This document shows positions 34,793 through 43,360 of a DNA stretch of 64,000 bases, piece by piece (positions within the stretch are counted from its first letter, which is position 1; each line of letters begins with the position of its first letter). The stretch is from Bdellovibrionales bacterium (GTDB lineage Bacteria; Bdellovibrionota; Bdellovibrionia; Bdellovibrionales; Bdellovibrionaceae). The stretch lies in assembly GCA_018266295.1 (NCBI GenBank), contig JAFEAQ010000015.1, positions 62,001 to 126,000 on the forward strand, in the 5' to 3' direction. The position numbers and the translations under genes are program-made. Under the pieces are notes generated by a model. The model made no database searches. It saw only the letters and a list, made by a program, of their open reading frames with translations, and was not told the DNA's origin.

Positions 34793-35926
34793 TCAACTGA
34801 GCTGCCAAAGACTCAAAACTTCATAGTGAGTTGTCTGTGGGAATTGATCGACGATGGTGAGTTTTTTAAGTTCGTATCCAGCGGCCACAAGCTTGACAGC
34901 GTCAGCGACGAAGCTCTCGGGGAAGCAAGACATGTATAAAAAATTCTTCGGCTTGCGGGACTCATCAATCAGCGGAGCCAAGAAATCCTTCAACCCGGAT
35001 CTCGGTGGATTCACCAACACTGTATCATAATTTTTGAAATCCTGAGGGTTTCGGTTTTGGAAGTCGCCTTGTTGAACGGTGACTCGCTCTGCGATATCGG
35101 AAAAACCCGGTTGTTGAGAAAGAACCTCCAGGCTTTTTTTAAATCCCGTAAGCGCTTCGCTGTCGATCTCACAGGCGACAAGGCTGCGGTGATTTCCCAA
35201 GGCCGGAAAACTCAGATTACCGATGCCTGAGCCGAATTCCAAAACCCGCTCAGAACCCACTTCGGTGAGCCATGTATCAATGACTTTTGTTAGAGCCGCA
35301 TTTGCCTTAAGGCCCGGTTGCGTGAAGGTGCCGATCGAGCAAAATAGATCCACGGCTTGATCGTCGATGAAACTTTGAAACCAAACCTGCGGTACGGGAT
35401 CTTTTAGTTTAAGAACTCCGTCCACCAAAGTTAGAACTTTGTGGCGCTGACCGATTTCAACCGTCGCGCGGCTCATGAGATCTAAAAGCAAAGTCTTCTC
35501 ATCCAAAAGGGCTTTGACATCCACATTGGCGAAATCAAGCCAGATCCCACGCTGACCCTGGGGGCCTACGCGCAGACGCAAAGAGCCTTTTTTAATCGGC
35601 CACTGGACTTTGCGGATTTCGGTAAGCCATGCCTGTAATGGCTGTGACATCTGCTGACACTGTTCCAGATCAAGAACGCGCTTCTGTTGTCCCGGTGAAT
35701 ATTTTTCGTAAAGTCCTAGGGAGCCGGCCTCCCAAACGAGGTCAGCGCGGTCGCGAAGGCCAGACGGGGCGGGGCTGATAACCTCTAAGCGGCCATTAAA
35801 TGGGATTTGGGCGCTATGAAGCAGGCCGGAAAGCTCTTTAGCTTTGCGTTGATGTTGCTCTTCAAGGGGGATCTCCAAGTATTGGCAACCAGAGCACTTA
35901 TCTTTGTATTTACATTCGACCTGCAT
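34793..35926 (-). CDS. RumA/TrmA-family RNA (uracil-5-)-methyltransferase without TRAM domain
   Basis: 377 aa. The N-terminus has cluster cysteines CKYKDKCSGC and a fourth in LEQCQQM, as in the [4Fe-4S] RumA group. The SAM fold shows VLEFGSGIGNLSFP and ACEIDSEAL, then VLVNPPRSGL, and the catalytic Cys in LYMSCFPESF. It would make 5-methyluridine in rRNA (RlmD/RlmC-like) or tRNA; which position cannot be told. Unlike E. coli RumA it lacks an N-terminal TRAM domain. The frame opens further to 35974, but the ATG at 35926 sits directly before the Cys motif. Start not certain. Divergent from 35977. Confidence 0.85.
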   Translation of the reverse strand: MQVECKYKDKCSGCQYLEIPLEEQHQRKAKELSGLLHSAQIPFNGRLEVISPAPSGLRDRADLVWEAGSLGLYEKYSPGQQKRVLDLEQCQQMSQPLQAWLTEIRKVQWPIKKGSLRLRVGPQGQRGIWLDFANVDVKALLDEKTLLLDLMSRATVEIGQRHKVLTLVDGVLKLKDPVPQVWFQSFIDDQAVDLFCSIGTFTQPGLKANAALTKVIDTWLTEVGSERVLEFGSGIGNLSFPALGNHRSLVACEIDSEALTGFKKSLEVLSQQPGFSDIAERVTVQQGDFQNRNPQDFKNYDTVLVNPPRSGLKDFLAPLIDESRKPKNFLYMSCFPESFVADAVKLVAAGYELKKLTIVDQFPQTTHYEVLSLWQLS

Positions 35927-35976
35927 CTTTGATAGGTATACTCTCAAACGCCCCCTAAAATAAAAGGAATTCAACT

Positions 35977-36402
35977 ATGAAATCCGCATTTCTTGCTTTT
36001 GCCGCGACGATGATCCTGGGCTTTGCAGCCTCTGCTGAAACTCCCTATTCCCGTGAGTGCCGTATCGCCGGCGGGATCCACTGGGATGTCAGTATTCAAA
36101 CGGAATTCGACACACCTCTTTGCTTGTTTGGTTCGGCTGCCATCGGTGCCGCGGATTTTGCTCAGTACAAATGGGGAAACGGTCTTTCTTATTCTTTAAA
36201 CACATTTGAGAGCCAAACAACTCCCCGCGATCCTTCAGGAGTGTGCGACGCTTTTGGTGCTGCTTACTGGACGGCGACTGATACTAACGGCACTCAGTGG
36301 GAACTTTGCAAATTCTTAGATGATTCTGTGATTGAGCTTAAAACTCTAGCGGGCGGCGTGAACGATCCTGCGAATGCGAAACTCGTCCACGCTTTGCAGT
36401 AA
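35977..36402 (+). CDS. Secreted Cys-rich protein with DUF333-like repeats
   Basis: 141 aa. Signal peptide 1-20 (ends LGFAASA). Two similar segments follow: CRIAGGIHWDV...PLCLFGSAAIGAADFAQY, and CDAFGAAYWTATDTNGTQWELCKFLDDSVIEL. The C-x2-GG/A ... C-x-F pattern with an acidic last strand is like DUF333, known mostly from small periplasmic proteins. Four paired Cys suggest two disulfides. AAAGGAA precedes the ATG. Function unknown. Convergent with the 2H-like lipoprotein gene one base away. Confidence 0.65.
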   Translation: MKSAFLAFAATMILGFAASAETPYSRECRIAGGIHWDVSIQTEFDTPLCLFGSAAIGAADFAQYKWGNGLSYSLNTFESQTTPRDPSGVCDAFGAAYWTATDTNGTQWELCKFLDDSVIELKTLAGGVNDPANAKLVHALQ

Positions 36403-36403
36403 G

Positions 36404-37069
36404 TTATTTCGGAGCCGCTTGCGGCTGGAACTGATGAATACAAGAAGCCCTGTTTTTAGAAACGCCGTCCTCGATATGTAAATCGCGGGCGGTGTAACCT
36501 AAAGTCACGTGGGGCATGAACTTCTCTGGGACAAATTCTTGCGGTCTTCCGCCGTTTTTCACGTAAATCTCTTCAATCTTGCCGCGAAGATCGATCAAAT
36601 CTGAACTATCAACCACCACATAATAGACCTTTTCTGGTTTGCCATTGAGTTCTTTTTCGCCGCGGCCAATACAAACCGGTGTGAACTTGAGGTCCTGGAT
36701 TTTCGCCTCTTCGGCGATTTTTGTGATTTCAGCGATGCTGATGTGTTTCTTTAAAACTTTATCATACTCTACCGGAGTTACGACTGTGATATGGGCTTCG
36801 CCGCGGGTGTTGAGCTGAATTTTCTCGGCATCCTGAATTTGCTCATAAAGGGATTTGTAAGGGGCATAGGGAAGATTCATCGCGAGGTAGGCCTTCATCG
36901 GCTTTTCTTCGGTGTGGGGAATGAACTCCGCTTTCTCTATTGTAGATGGCGCGTTAAACACTTGTGTACCTCGCTCAAAGGTGTCAGTGGATTGGGTCGT
37001 CGTTGTTGCACAAGCGGTGAGCATCACTAAGCTTGCAAAAAGAATTCTTTTCAAGGGGAGCTCCTTCAT
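36404..37069 (-). CDS. Lipoprotein with 2H phosphoesterase-like fold
   Basis: 221 aa. Signal and lipobox LVMLTAC (Cys20). The two H-x-T motifs that define the 2H superfamily are present: H93-I-T95 in EAHITVV and H187-V-T189 in MPHVTLGYT, each at the end of a strand. The superfamily includes 2',5'-RNA ligases and cyclic-nucleotide phosphodiesterases, normally cytosolic. A lipid-anchored, exported member is unusual and could act on RNA or cyclic nucleotides in the periplasm or in prey. Substrate unknown. GGGGAGC precedes the ATG. Confidence 0.7.
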   Translation of the reverse strand: MKELPLKRILFASLVMLTACATTTTQSTDTFERGTQVFNAPSTIEKAEFIPHTEEKPMKAYLAMNLPYAPYKSLYEQIQDAEKIQLNTRGEAHITVVTPVEYDKVLKKHISIAEITKIAEEAKIQDLKFTPVCIGRGEKELNGKPEKVYYVVVDSSDLIDLRGKIEEIYVKNGGRPQEFVPEKFMPHVTLGYTARDLHIEDGVSKNRASCIHQFQPQAAPK

Positions 37070-37112
37070 GTTCTTGACCCCATGCTACCCCCTGAAATAG
37101 CCTCTAGCAACT

Positions 37113-40031
37113 ATGAATCATACACTTAAACTTGTTTCGATCTCGTGCGTTTTCGTATTGGCCGCTTTCTTTGTTCAAGCAAAAGATGAAGTTCCAGCCC
37201 CGGCTGAAAAAGTCTTTGTGGACACTCCGAACACGCTTACGACAAATGCCCGTCAAATCACTTTTGAAGGCCCAAAGTCCGGCGAAGGTTATTTCAGTGC
37301 GGACGGCAAAAAAATGATTTTCCAAAGCGAGCGTTATCCGGGAAATCCGTTTTATCAAATGTATGTGATGGATTTGGAAACGGGAAAGACGGATTTGATT
37401 TCCAGCGGAAAAGGCAAAACGACCTGCGGCTGGATTCATCCCAGCATGAAGAAGCTTTTGTTCTCTTCCACGCATCAAGATCCACAGTGGAAAAAGAAAC
37501 AGGACGAAGAGATTGAGTCGCGCAAAAAGCCTGTGAAAGGCCGTTACTCTTGGAGCTTTGATGATCAGTACGATATTTATTCGTCGGATTTGAAAGGTAA
37601 AAACCTCAAGCGTTTGACGAAGTCTTTGGGCTACGATGCGGAAGGTTCTTATTCTCCGGATGGCAAATGGATTGTGTTTGCATCGAATCGCGCGGCTTAC
37701 ACCGAGAAGCTTAGCCCTGAAGATCAGAAGATGTTCCAGCAGGACCCGTCTTACATGATGGATATTTACATTATGAAAGAAGACGGCACGGGTGTAAAAC
37801 GTCTGACCGATGCCAAGGGTTATGACGGCGGTCCGTTCTTTAGTGCCGACGGCAAGCATATCACATGGCGCCGGTTTGCTCCAAACGGGGCGACGGCAGA
37901 GATCTACACCATGAATGTGGATGGCAGCGACCAGAAGGCTGTGACTCATATGAAGTCGATGTCTTGGGCGCCTTATTATCATCCATCAGGAGATTACATT
38001 ATTTTCGCGTCCAGTGTTTTGGGGTACTCGAACTTTGAACTTTTTATTGTCGATAGTCAGGGGACGAAACCACCGGTGCGTGTTACTTTCAATGATGGTT
38101 TTGATGGCCTCGCGAGTTTCTCTCCGGATGGGACGAAGATGACTTGGTCTCGCCGCAATGAAAAAGGTGAAAGCCAGATCTTTATTGCTGACTGGGATGA
38201 CGCTCAAGCACGCCGTCTTTTGGGGCTTCCAGAAAAAGAACTCATGGCTTCAGATTTAAAACCTGAGATCTCGGCCGCTGACGCCAAGAAAGTTGTGGAA
38301 TATCTGGCTTCAGAAAAACTCGCTGGCCGTAAGGTGGGGAGTGATGAAGAGAAGGTCTACACCCAAAAGCTTGCTGATATTTTTAAATCTTTTGGTTTAA
38401 TCGGCGGCGCTAACGATGGATCATTCTTTGATAAATTTGAATTCACTTCAGGTGTGAAGTTGGGCACTGACAACAAAATGGAGTTTGTCGGAAACTTTAA
38501 AAAGGCTCTGCAGATTGAAAAAGATTACAGCGTTTTGTCATTCTCTAAGACCGGCAAAGTGAGTGAGTCGCCGCTGGTATTTGCCGGCTATGGAATCAAA
38601 GCGCCTGCAACAGAAAAGTTCCCGGCGTATGATTCTTATAAAGACGTGAAAGTCGAACGTAAGTGGGTGGTCGTGTTTAAAGACATCCCCCAGGATGTGT
38701 CACCGGAGCTTCGTCATCACCTGAATACCTATGCACGCCTTCAGCACAAAGTGACTGTGGCGAAAAATGCCGGTGCGGTGGGGATTATCTTTGTCGATCC
38801 ATCGGATGAAAACGAAGATTTCAAGAAGCTAAAATTTGAAGGAACTCTGTCGGACTCAAGTCTTGCAGTTCTTAAAATTCAGCAAGCTCTCTTAAAGGAA
38901 CTTCTGAAGTCTGCAGGCCAAGATATGAAAGGCCTTCTGAAGAAGCTTGATCAAGGCGAAGCGGTTGAGCCGATTGCCATTCCGATGACGTATCTGACAG
39001 CGACTGTGAACCTGGACTTTGAAAAGGCTCAAGGGATTAACGTTGTTGCAAAACTTCCGGTGAAGGGCGCTAAGAACGGCGTCTTGATCGGTGCCCATGG
39101 TGATCACTTGGGTCGCGGGGATATTGGGAACTCACTGGCTAAAGGCAACGAGCGTGGGCAAATCCACTACGGAGCTGACGATAATGCTTCGGGTGTTTCC
39201 GGCGTTGTGGAGCTGGCTCATTACTTTGCGGATCAATACAAAAAGAAGCCTTCAAGTTTGAAGAAGGATCTCTATTTCGCAGTTTGGTCGGGGGAAGAGT
39301 CCGGCGTTTTGGGCTCGACAGCTTTTGTTAAGGGCTGGGATAAAGCACACAAACAAAAACTGGCAGATTACTTCTCTGCGAGTATTAATATGGACATGAT
39401 TGGCCGTCTTCAAGAGAAGCTTTATGTTCAAGGCGTTGGTTCAGGCGATCACTGGCCACAGCTTTCAGAAGAGATTTCTATTCGCCAAGGCATGCCGATG
39501 GTCCTGCAAAATGATCCGTATTTGCCAACGGACTCTATGGCGCTTTATGTGGGCGGTATTCCATCGATCAACTTCTTCACGGGTTCCCATGCTGAGTATC
39601 ATTCCCCACGCGATATTCCAAGCACGTTGAATTACCCGGGCCTTGAGCGCGTGATTAAAACTGTTTCAGATTATACGCGGTTGCTTGCAGATAGTTCCGT
39701 CAAGATGGTGAGCTATGTGAAGGTCGGCGGGAATCCTAATAAACAGCTTGAAGGCCGTAGCTTCCGCACGTACCTCGGTACGATCCCTGATTACACACAA
39801 GAAGGTGTGAAAGGCGTTCGTATTTCAGGGGCCTCGAAAGACAGTCCCGCAGCTCAAGCAGGGCTTCTAGAAAACGATGTGATTACTGAATTTGACGGCG
39901 TTAAAATCGAAAATATTTACGACTACGTTTATACTTTGCAGTCCGTAAAGCCTAACGTCGAGACGACGATGAAAATCAATCGTGCGGGGCAAACTAAAGA
40001 AGTAAAGATCACTCCCAAACTGAAGGAGTGA
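37113..40031 (+). CDS. Secreted fusion: PD40 beta-propeller, M28 peptidase with PA insert, PDZ
   Basis: 972 aa. Signal peptide 1-23 (ends FFVQAK). Residues about 43-370 hold TolB-like PD40 repeats (YFSADGKKMIFQSER; SYSPDGKWIVFASNR; SFSPDGTKMTWSRR). An M28 zinc aminopeptidase follows at 390-880: GAHGDHLG near 660, YGADDNASG near 685, WSGEESG near 726, NMDMIGR near 758 and the final His in AEYHSPRD. All metal and catalytic positions are kept. A PA-type insert lies at about 480-600. A PDZ domain ends the chain (896-969). Likely periplasmic or exported protein digestion. SD weak. Diverges from 37069. Confidence 0.88.
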   Translation: MNHTLKLVSISCVFVLAAFFVQAKDEVPAPAEKVFVDTPNTLTTNARQITFEGPKSGEGYFSADGKKMIFQSERYPGNPFYQMYVMDLETGKTDLISSGKGKTTCGWIHPSMKKLLFSSTHQDPQWKKKQDEEIESRKKPVKGRYSWSFDDQYDIYSSDLKGKNLKRLTKSLGYDAEGSYSPDGKWIVFASNRAAYTEKLSPEDQKMFQQDPSYMMDIYIMKEDGTGVKRLTDAKGYDGGPFFSADGKHITWRRFAPNGATAEIYTMNVDGSDQKAVTHMKSMSWAPYYHPSGDYIIFASSVLGYSNFELFIVDSQGTKPPVRVTFNDGFDGLASFSPDGTKMTWSRRNEKGESQIFIADWDDAQARRLLGLPEKELMASDLKPEISAADAKKVVEYLASEKLAGRKVGSDEEKVYTQKLADIFKSFGLIGGANDGSFFDKFEFTSGVKLGTDNKMEFVGNFKKALQIEKDYSVLSFSKTGKVSESPLVFAGYGIKAPATEKFPAYDSYKDVKVERKWVVVFKDIPQDVSPELRHHLNTYARLQHKVTVAKNAGAVGIIFVDPSDENEDFKKLKFEGTLSDSSLAVLKIQQALLKELLKSAGQDMKGLLKKLDQGEAVEPIAIPMTYLTATVNLDFEKAQGINVVAKLPVKGAKNGVLIGAHGDHLGRGDIGNSLAKGNERGQIHYGADDNASGVSGVVELAHYFADQYKKKPSSLKKDLYFAVWSGEESGVLGSTAFVKGWDKAHKQKLADYFSASINMDMIGRLQEKLYVQGVGSGDHWPQLSEEISIRQGMPMVLQNDPYLPTDSMALYVGGIPSINFFTGSHAEYHSPRDIPSTLNYPGLERVIKTVSDYTRLLADSSVKMVSYVKVGGNPNKQLEGRSFRTYLGTIPDYTQEGVKGVRISGASKDSPAAQAGLLENDVITEFDGVKIENIYDYVYTLQSVKPNVETTMKINRAGQTKEVKITPKLKE

Positions 40032-40036
40032 TCTTT
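40004..40036. terminator. Bidirectional terminator-like hairpin across the M28 stop codon
   Basis: Perfect twelve-base stem AAAGATCACTCC / GGAGTGATCTTT with a nine-base loop; it contains the TGA stop. It lies between two converging genes. T runs are short (three), so efficiency is uncertain. Confidence 0.6.
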
Positions 40037-40045
40037 AACCCAAAA

Positions 40046-40705
40046 TTACGGAAGAGTTCCTGTCACAACCATATGGTTTGTGTCGGGTCCTTCAAATCCA
40101 AAAGTCTGGTAGGAAAGAACAACGACCAGGCTTTTCCCGTTCACGAGCGCACGATCAATACGGTAGTCATAACTGCATTCACGAGACTTCGGCTGGCGCT
40201 GATCCTTTTGCAAAGTGATCTTCTGAGAAGAGCTTTCGAGGGATACCTCGATCATCTGGTCTTCTAGATCTTCAATACAATTTGGATTGAGCGTCCCGGC
40301 AGGAAGCTGCTTTAGCTCGATTGTGTAATCCCGGCCGTTCGCGGTCAGAGGTAAACGCAGTGGCGACTGCTCAGAGGCCGGTGTGGCGACGCCCAGATTT
40401 TGGCCCGCAATAATGCCGTTCTTAGTGAGGTCCGCTTTTGCGATCGCTTTTTGAAGAGCCTCGTTCTCATCAAACGATGAATCGTCTTCAATCATCACTC
40501 TGGTATGTTTTGTGATCGTGTTCTTTGCTGTATTCACCACGTAAACATCGGCGAGCGGAAAACCAGACCCGTCCTGAACGACAGAGTCTGCAAAGGCGAA
40601 GTATTTTTGATTTTTAGAAAATCCAAGGTTATGGAAATTCTTAGTGTCCATCGCGTGAGTTAAGGAGCTCGCTAAGAGCCCCAGTGTAAGAATGGTTTTT
40701 TTCAT
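40046..40705 (-). CDS. DUF2259-like secreted protein, paralogue A
   Basis: 219 aa. Signal peptide 1-18 (ends LTHAMD). The mature start NFHNLGFSKNQKYFAFADSV and VQDGSGFPLADVYVVN match the pattern of DUF2259 predicted secreted proteins, and the end CSYDYRIDRALVNGKSLVVVLSYQT plus GFEGPDTNHMVVTG is shared with the protein at 41241-41906. Family of unknown function, exported. The ATG directly follows the stop of 40706 (TAAATG), so the two are coupled. They share the operator-like site at 41174. Confidence 0.75.
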   Translation of the reverse strand: MKKTILTLGLLASSLTHAMDTKNFHNLGFSKNQKYFAFADSVVQDGSGFPLADVYVVNTAKNTITKHTRVMIEDDSSFDENEALQKAIAKADLTKNGIIAGQNLGVATPASEQSPLRLPLTANGRDYTIELKQLPAGTLNPNCIEDLEDQMIEVSLESSSQKITLQKDQRQPKSRECSYDYRIDRALVNGKSLVVVLSYQTFGFEGPDTNHMVVTGTLP

Positions 40706-41095
40706 TTAGTAGTTCTCGTCGCTAAATTTTGTTTTAAGGTGGTTTGAAGAGCAACCGCCAACGCCCCCATTGGCAAATCTGCTGATCTTGTTATCTCTCA
40801 CTTCGTAGGGATAGAGGTTGTTGCTCATGCCATCAGAACCCTGGTTATTAAGAGTCAGCGTTTGAAGAACTTGGCCTTTGCTATTGACCAGTTCAAATGC
40901 GCCAGGACCTTTGATTTGAAAAGAGACGTTCTGAATAACGCTCTTACCTGTAGATGCATCATCATAAGTCAGAGTTGATTGAGTCGTACTGTACGTCGTT
41001 GTGATGAAAGGCTCAGTGAAGTTACACTTGATGATATCTGCGTGGCTGATTGAAGACAGAAGTAAAACTGCTGTTGTAGCGAAAAGTTTGTTCAT
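40706..41095 (-). CDS. Small secreted protein, unknown family
   Basis: 129 aa from the ATG at 41095, preceded by GGAGATTTCC; a longer frame to 41191 has no SD and would cross the operator-like site. Signal peptide about 1-19 (ends SISHADI). The mature part is beta-rich (CNFTEPFITTTYSTTQSTLTY) with a Cys near the end (GGCSSNH). It resembles the small secreted protein at 15975 in style but not in clear sequence. First gene of a coupled pair with the DUF2259-like paralogue A. Confidence 0.7.
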   Translation of the reverse strand: MNKLFATTAVLLLSSISHADIIKCNFTEPFITTTYSTTQSTLTYDDASTGKSVIQNVSFQIKGPGAFELVNSKGQVLQTLTLNNQGSDGMSNNLYPYEVRDNKISRFANGGVGGCSSNHLKTKFSDENY

Positions 41096-41173
41096 GGAAA
41101 TCTCCTTACGTATTTGTTGTTTTAACTGATGGGCCAGTTTTAACACGACGCTTTCGGAGATCTCCAGAAACTC

Positions 41174-41202
41174 TGCCACAATCTGCGGCAAAAATACCGC
41201 AG
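41174..41202. promoter_or_regulatory. 29-bp operator-like site, copy 2
   Basis: Begins TGCCACAATCTGCGG and ends ACCGCAG, with inverted repeat CTGCGG-N8-CCGCAG. 24 of 29 positions match 44155-44183. It lies 79 bases upstream of the ATG at 41095. Confidence 0.6.
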
Positions 41203-41240
41203 CGGCTTTTCCCGTCTAGTGAGTTTACGAAAATGACAAA

Positions 41241-41906
41241 CTAGGGCAGTCGTCCCGTCACAACCATGTATTTTGTATCGGGCCCCTCAAAGCCCGGGCT
41301 CTGATAAGACAACACCACCACCAGGTTGTTTTTGTTTGTGATGACTTTATCAATCTTGAAATCATAGCTGCAGTAACGACCAAAGGGTGGATATCTCTCG
41401 CTATAGAGGATCACCTCTTGCTGGGTGCTGGAGTCTTTCAAATTGACGGTTATGATTTTACTGCCTTTATCGGGATCCGCACAGGCTACGGCGTTGTCAT
41501 CTTGGTCCTCTGAAAGGATCACAGAATAGTCTTTAGAATTCGTCCTGAACGAGGCCTGCTTATCATCTTTTTTCATCAAGCCCAGGTCGTTGCCGAGGTT
41601 TTCCCCGGGGGTGATTTGATAGGACTCGAGGTTTGCCGCTGGCAGAACTCTACGAAGGGCGGCACTTTCTTCATAAGCAGAATCGTCTTTGATCGTAAGA
41701 CTCTTCGTGCGAACAACGATGTTATTAGGAACATTCACAACACTCACAGTGGCGTGTGGAAATCCCGTGCCGTCTTGAACGACCGTGTTGGCGTAGGCAA
41801 AAAAGAGCCCGTCGGTAGAAAAACCTAAGTTTCGAAAGTTGTATAAGTCCGCCGCGCGGGCTGGGATCAAAGCGAATAGACAATAAGCGAACAACAGGTT
41901 TTTCAT
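41241..41906 (-). CDS. DUF2259-like secreted protein, paralogue B
   Basis: 221 aa. Signal peptide 1-18 (ends LIPARA). Same plan as 40046-40705: NFRNLGFSTDGLFFAYANTV, VQDGTGFPHATVSVVN, then CSYDFKIDKVITNKNNLVVVL and GFEGPDTKYMVVTGRLP. The two differ mainly in the central third. They probably arose by duplication with the small gene 40706 between them. AAGGAGC precedes the ATG. Exported, unknown function. It is the upstream neighbour of the copy 2 operator-like site. Confidence 0.75.
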   Translation of the reverse strand: MKNLLFAYCLFALIPARAADLYNFRNLGFSTDGLFFAYANTVVQDGTGFPHATVSVVNVPNNIVVRTKSLTIKDDSAYEESAALRRVLPAANLESYQITPGENLGNDLGLMKKDDKQASFRTNSKDYSVILSEDQDDNAVACADPDKGSKIITVNLKDSSTQQEVILYSERYPPFGRYCSYDFKIDKVITNKNNLVVVLSYQSPGFEGPDTKYMVVTGRLP

Positions 41907-42027
41907 TCAGGGCTCCTTACTTTGTGTGAGGTGCCTAACTTCAACTAAAATGCTCCCGGAAGAAACTCATCCGATAGAAATGTCAGTGACGTTTTCGGGA
42001 TACGCCTGTCTGGTTTTCCATTAGTTC

Positions 42028-42495
42028 TTAAACATCAAGGCTGATGCTGCAAACGACATCAGTAAACTGACTTTGCTGGTCTGGACCAAATCCTGGGCCA
42101 CGCCATACGCGCATCTCGTTACCGTTTTGTTTTTTGCGGTTCGGATCGCGGAGAACTTTGATTAAATCACCTTCATAGTTTTCGCCAACATACTTAATCC
42201 AAATAGGATTATTCAAATTCTGGTACGCCGCGAGTCCCACGATCGCCTTATGACTGTCATCGCTTTCAAAGAATTGTACGATCTCTTCGTGTTTTAATTC
42301 ATAAGCAGAGACTTGGCCGTCCGTTTCCATCATCGTCACTTCGCCACGGTTCGGTGCTGCCATTGTGCCGGTTGTTTCAACCGTCACAGTTACAACTTTA
42401 CCGCCGAAGGTCTCGCCGGCGCATGTAACATAAGCCAGCGCTGGTTTTGCGGCAAAAAGTGCGAGTGTTAAAGCGATGTGTTTTAAGTTTCTCAT
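42028..42495 (-). CDS. Small secreted protein, unknown family
   Basis: 155 aa. Signal peptide about 1-21 (ends KPALAY). The mature part is beta-rich with Cys in VTCAGE near the start and VVCSISL near the end, probably bridged. The sequence GEVTMMETDGQVSAYELK looks like a barrel-type lipocalin-like fold, but this is a guess. TGGAG precedes the ATG. It starts 26 bases after the stop of 42521, so it likely belongs to the regulator operon. Confidence 0.7.
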   Translation of the reverse strand: MRNLKHIALTLALFAAKPALAYVTCAGETFGGKVVTVTVETTGTMAAPNRGEVTMMETDGQVSAYELKHEEIVQFFESDDSHKAIVGLAAYQNLNNPIWIKYVGENYEGDLIKVLRDPNRKKQNGNEMRVWRGPGFGPDQQSQFTDVVCSISLDV

Positions 42496-42520
42496 AAGTA
42501 CTCCAGATTCAAATTTAAAA

Positions 42521-43360
42521 TTAAGGTCTCAACCAGAAGATGAACTCAACGCCACCGACCAGTAATTTTCCAGAAGACGTGCAAGCACCGGTTTGTGGTC
42601 CTAAGCAGCGCCCCCATTCAGGTTCATAAGTCAGATTACCAATAGTTTTGCCGTCTTTATCCAGCACGCCGATTTGAAAGCGATGGAAAGTTCCCCGTGC
42701 GTTTGATGAGGGCGGCGCCGTCAGAGAGCTCTTTGCCACAACTACTTTGCGATACTCATCACCGCAGTCGCCAGTTGTTTCAGTCATCAAGACCTCTTCT
42801 GTTTTATTCAAATCAAAAGTAAGGCCGTCCATCTTGCAAGAACCACTGGAGTAGATAAGATTCATCGTAATGTAATTCACTGGATTAAGTGGATTCCACC
42901 ACTGAGAGGGATTGTAGTTCTTCAAATCAAGAAGTGCCACGATGGGGCCAGAAACTTTGTACTGTTCATCATCAATACGCATAATGCCCAGGTACTCATG
43001 CAATACAAAGGTATAACGATGAATCGTTTCAGTGTCCGCGCGGCGCGTGCGCCAGATGCTGCGATTCACGACGATCAATTGCTGGTCCGGATCGTTGACA
43101 GCTTCAACTTCGCGCCCGTCTTTATAGATTACCTGATCTTCACTGCGAACGGTGGTGGTTTCAATAGCTCCAATGAGGAGCGCCAGGTTCACCTGCTTTA
43201 ACTCCGTGGATGGCAGAGTCTTTAAATGCACAACGAGATCTTTCGCTGTCATGATAAATTCAGCGGCATACGAGTCCCCGGCATTACCGTGGTCCCAGCC
43301 GACAGCGGCGAAAGTCTGGCACGAGAGGAGGGCGGTGAAGAGTACTAAAAACTTTTTCAC
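42521..43360 (-). CDS. Secreted protein coupled to the DUF4423 regulator
   Basis: 279 aa. Signal peptide 1-18 (ends CQTFAA). Contains GNAGDSYAAEFIMTAKDLV and the FVLHEYLGIMRIDDEQYKVSG segment (about 122-142), which has an H-E pair but not the zinc-protease H-E-x2-H. Four Cys lie in the C-terminal half (SCKMD, DCGDE, RCLGP, ACTSS). No family name. Its ATG overlaps the regulator's stop (ATGA), so both are translated together. Confidence 0.75.
   Translation of the reverse strand: MKKFLVLFTALLSCQTFAAVGWDHGNAGDSYAAEFIMTAKDLVVHLKTLPSTELKQVNLALLIGAIETTTVRSEDQVIYKDGREVEAVNDPDQQLIVVNRSIWRTRRADTETIHRYTFVLHEYLGIMRIDDEQYKVSGPIVALLDLKNYNPSQWWNPLNPVNYITMNLIYSSGSCKMDGLTFDLNKTEEVLMTETTGDCGDEYRKVVVAKSSLTAPPSSNARGTFHRFQIGVLDKDGKTIGNLTYEPEWGRCLGPQTGACTSSGKLLVGGVEFIFWLRP

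Noticed and set aside
37104-37982. 292-codon open frame opposite the M28 peptidase gene
   Set aside because: It lies fully inside the propeller-coding part and is Arg/His-rich, typical of an antisense shadow.
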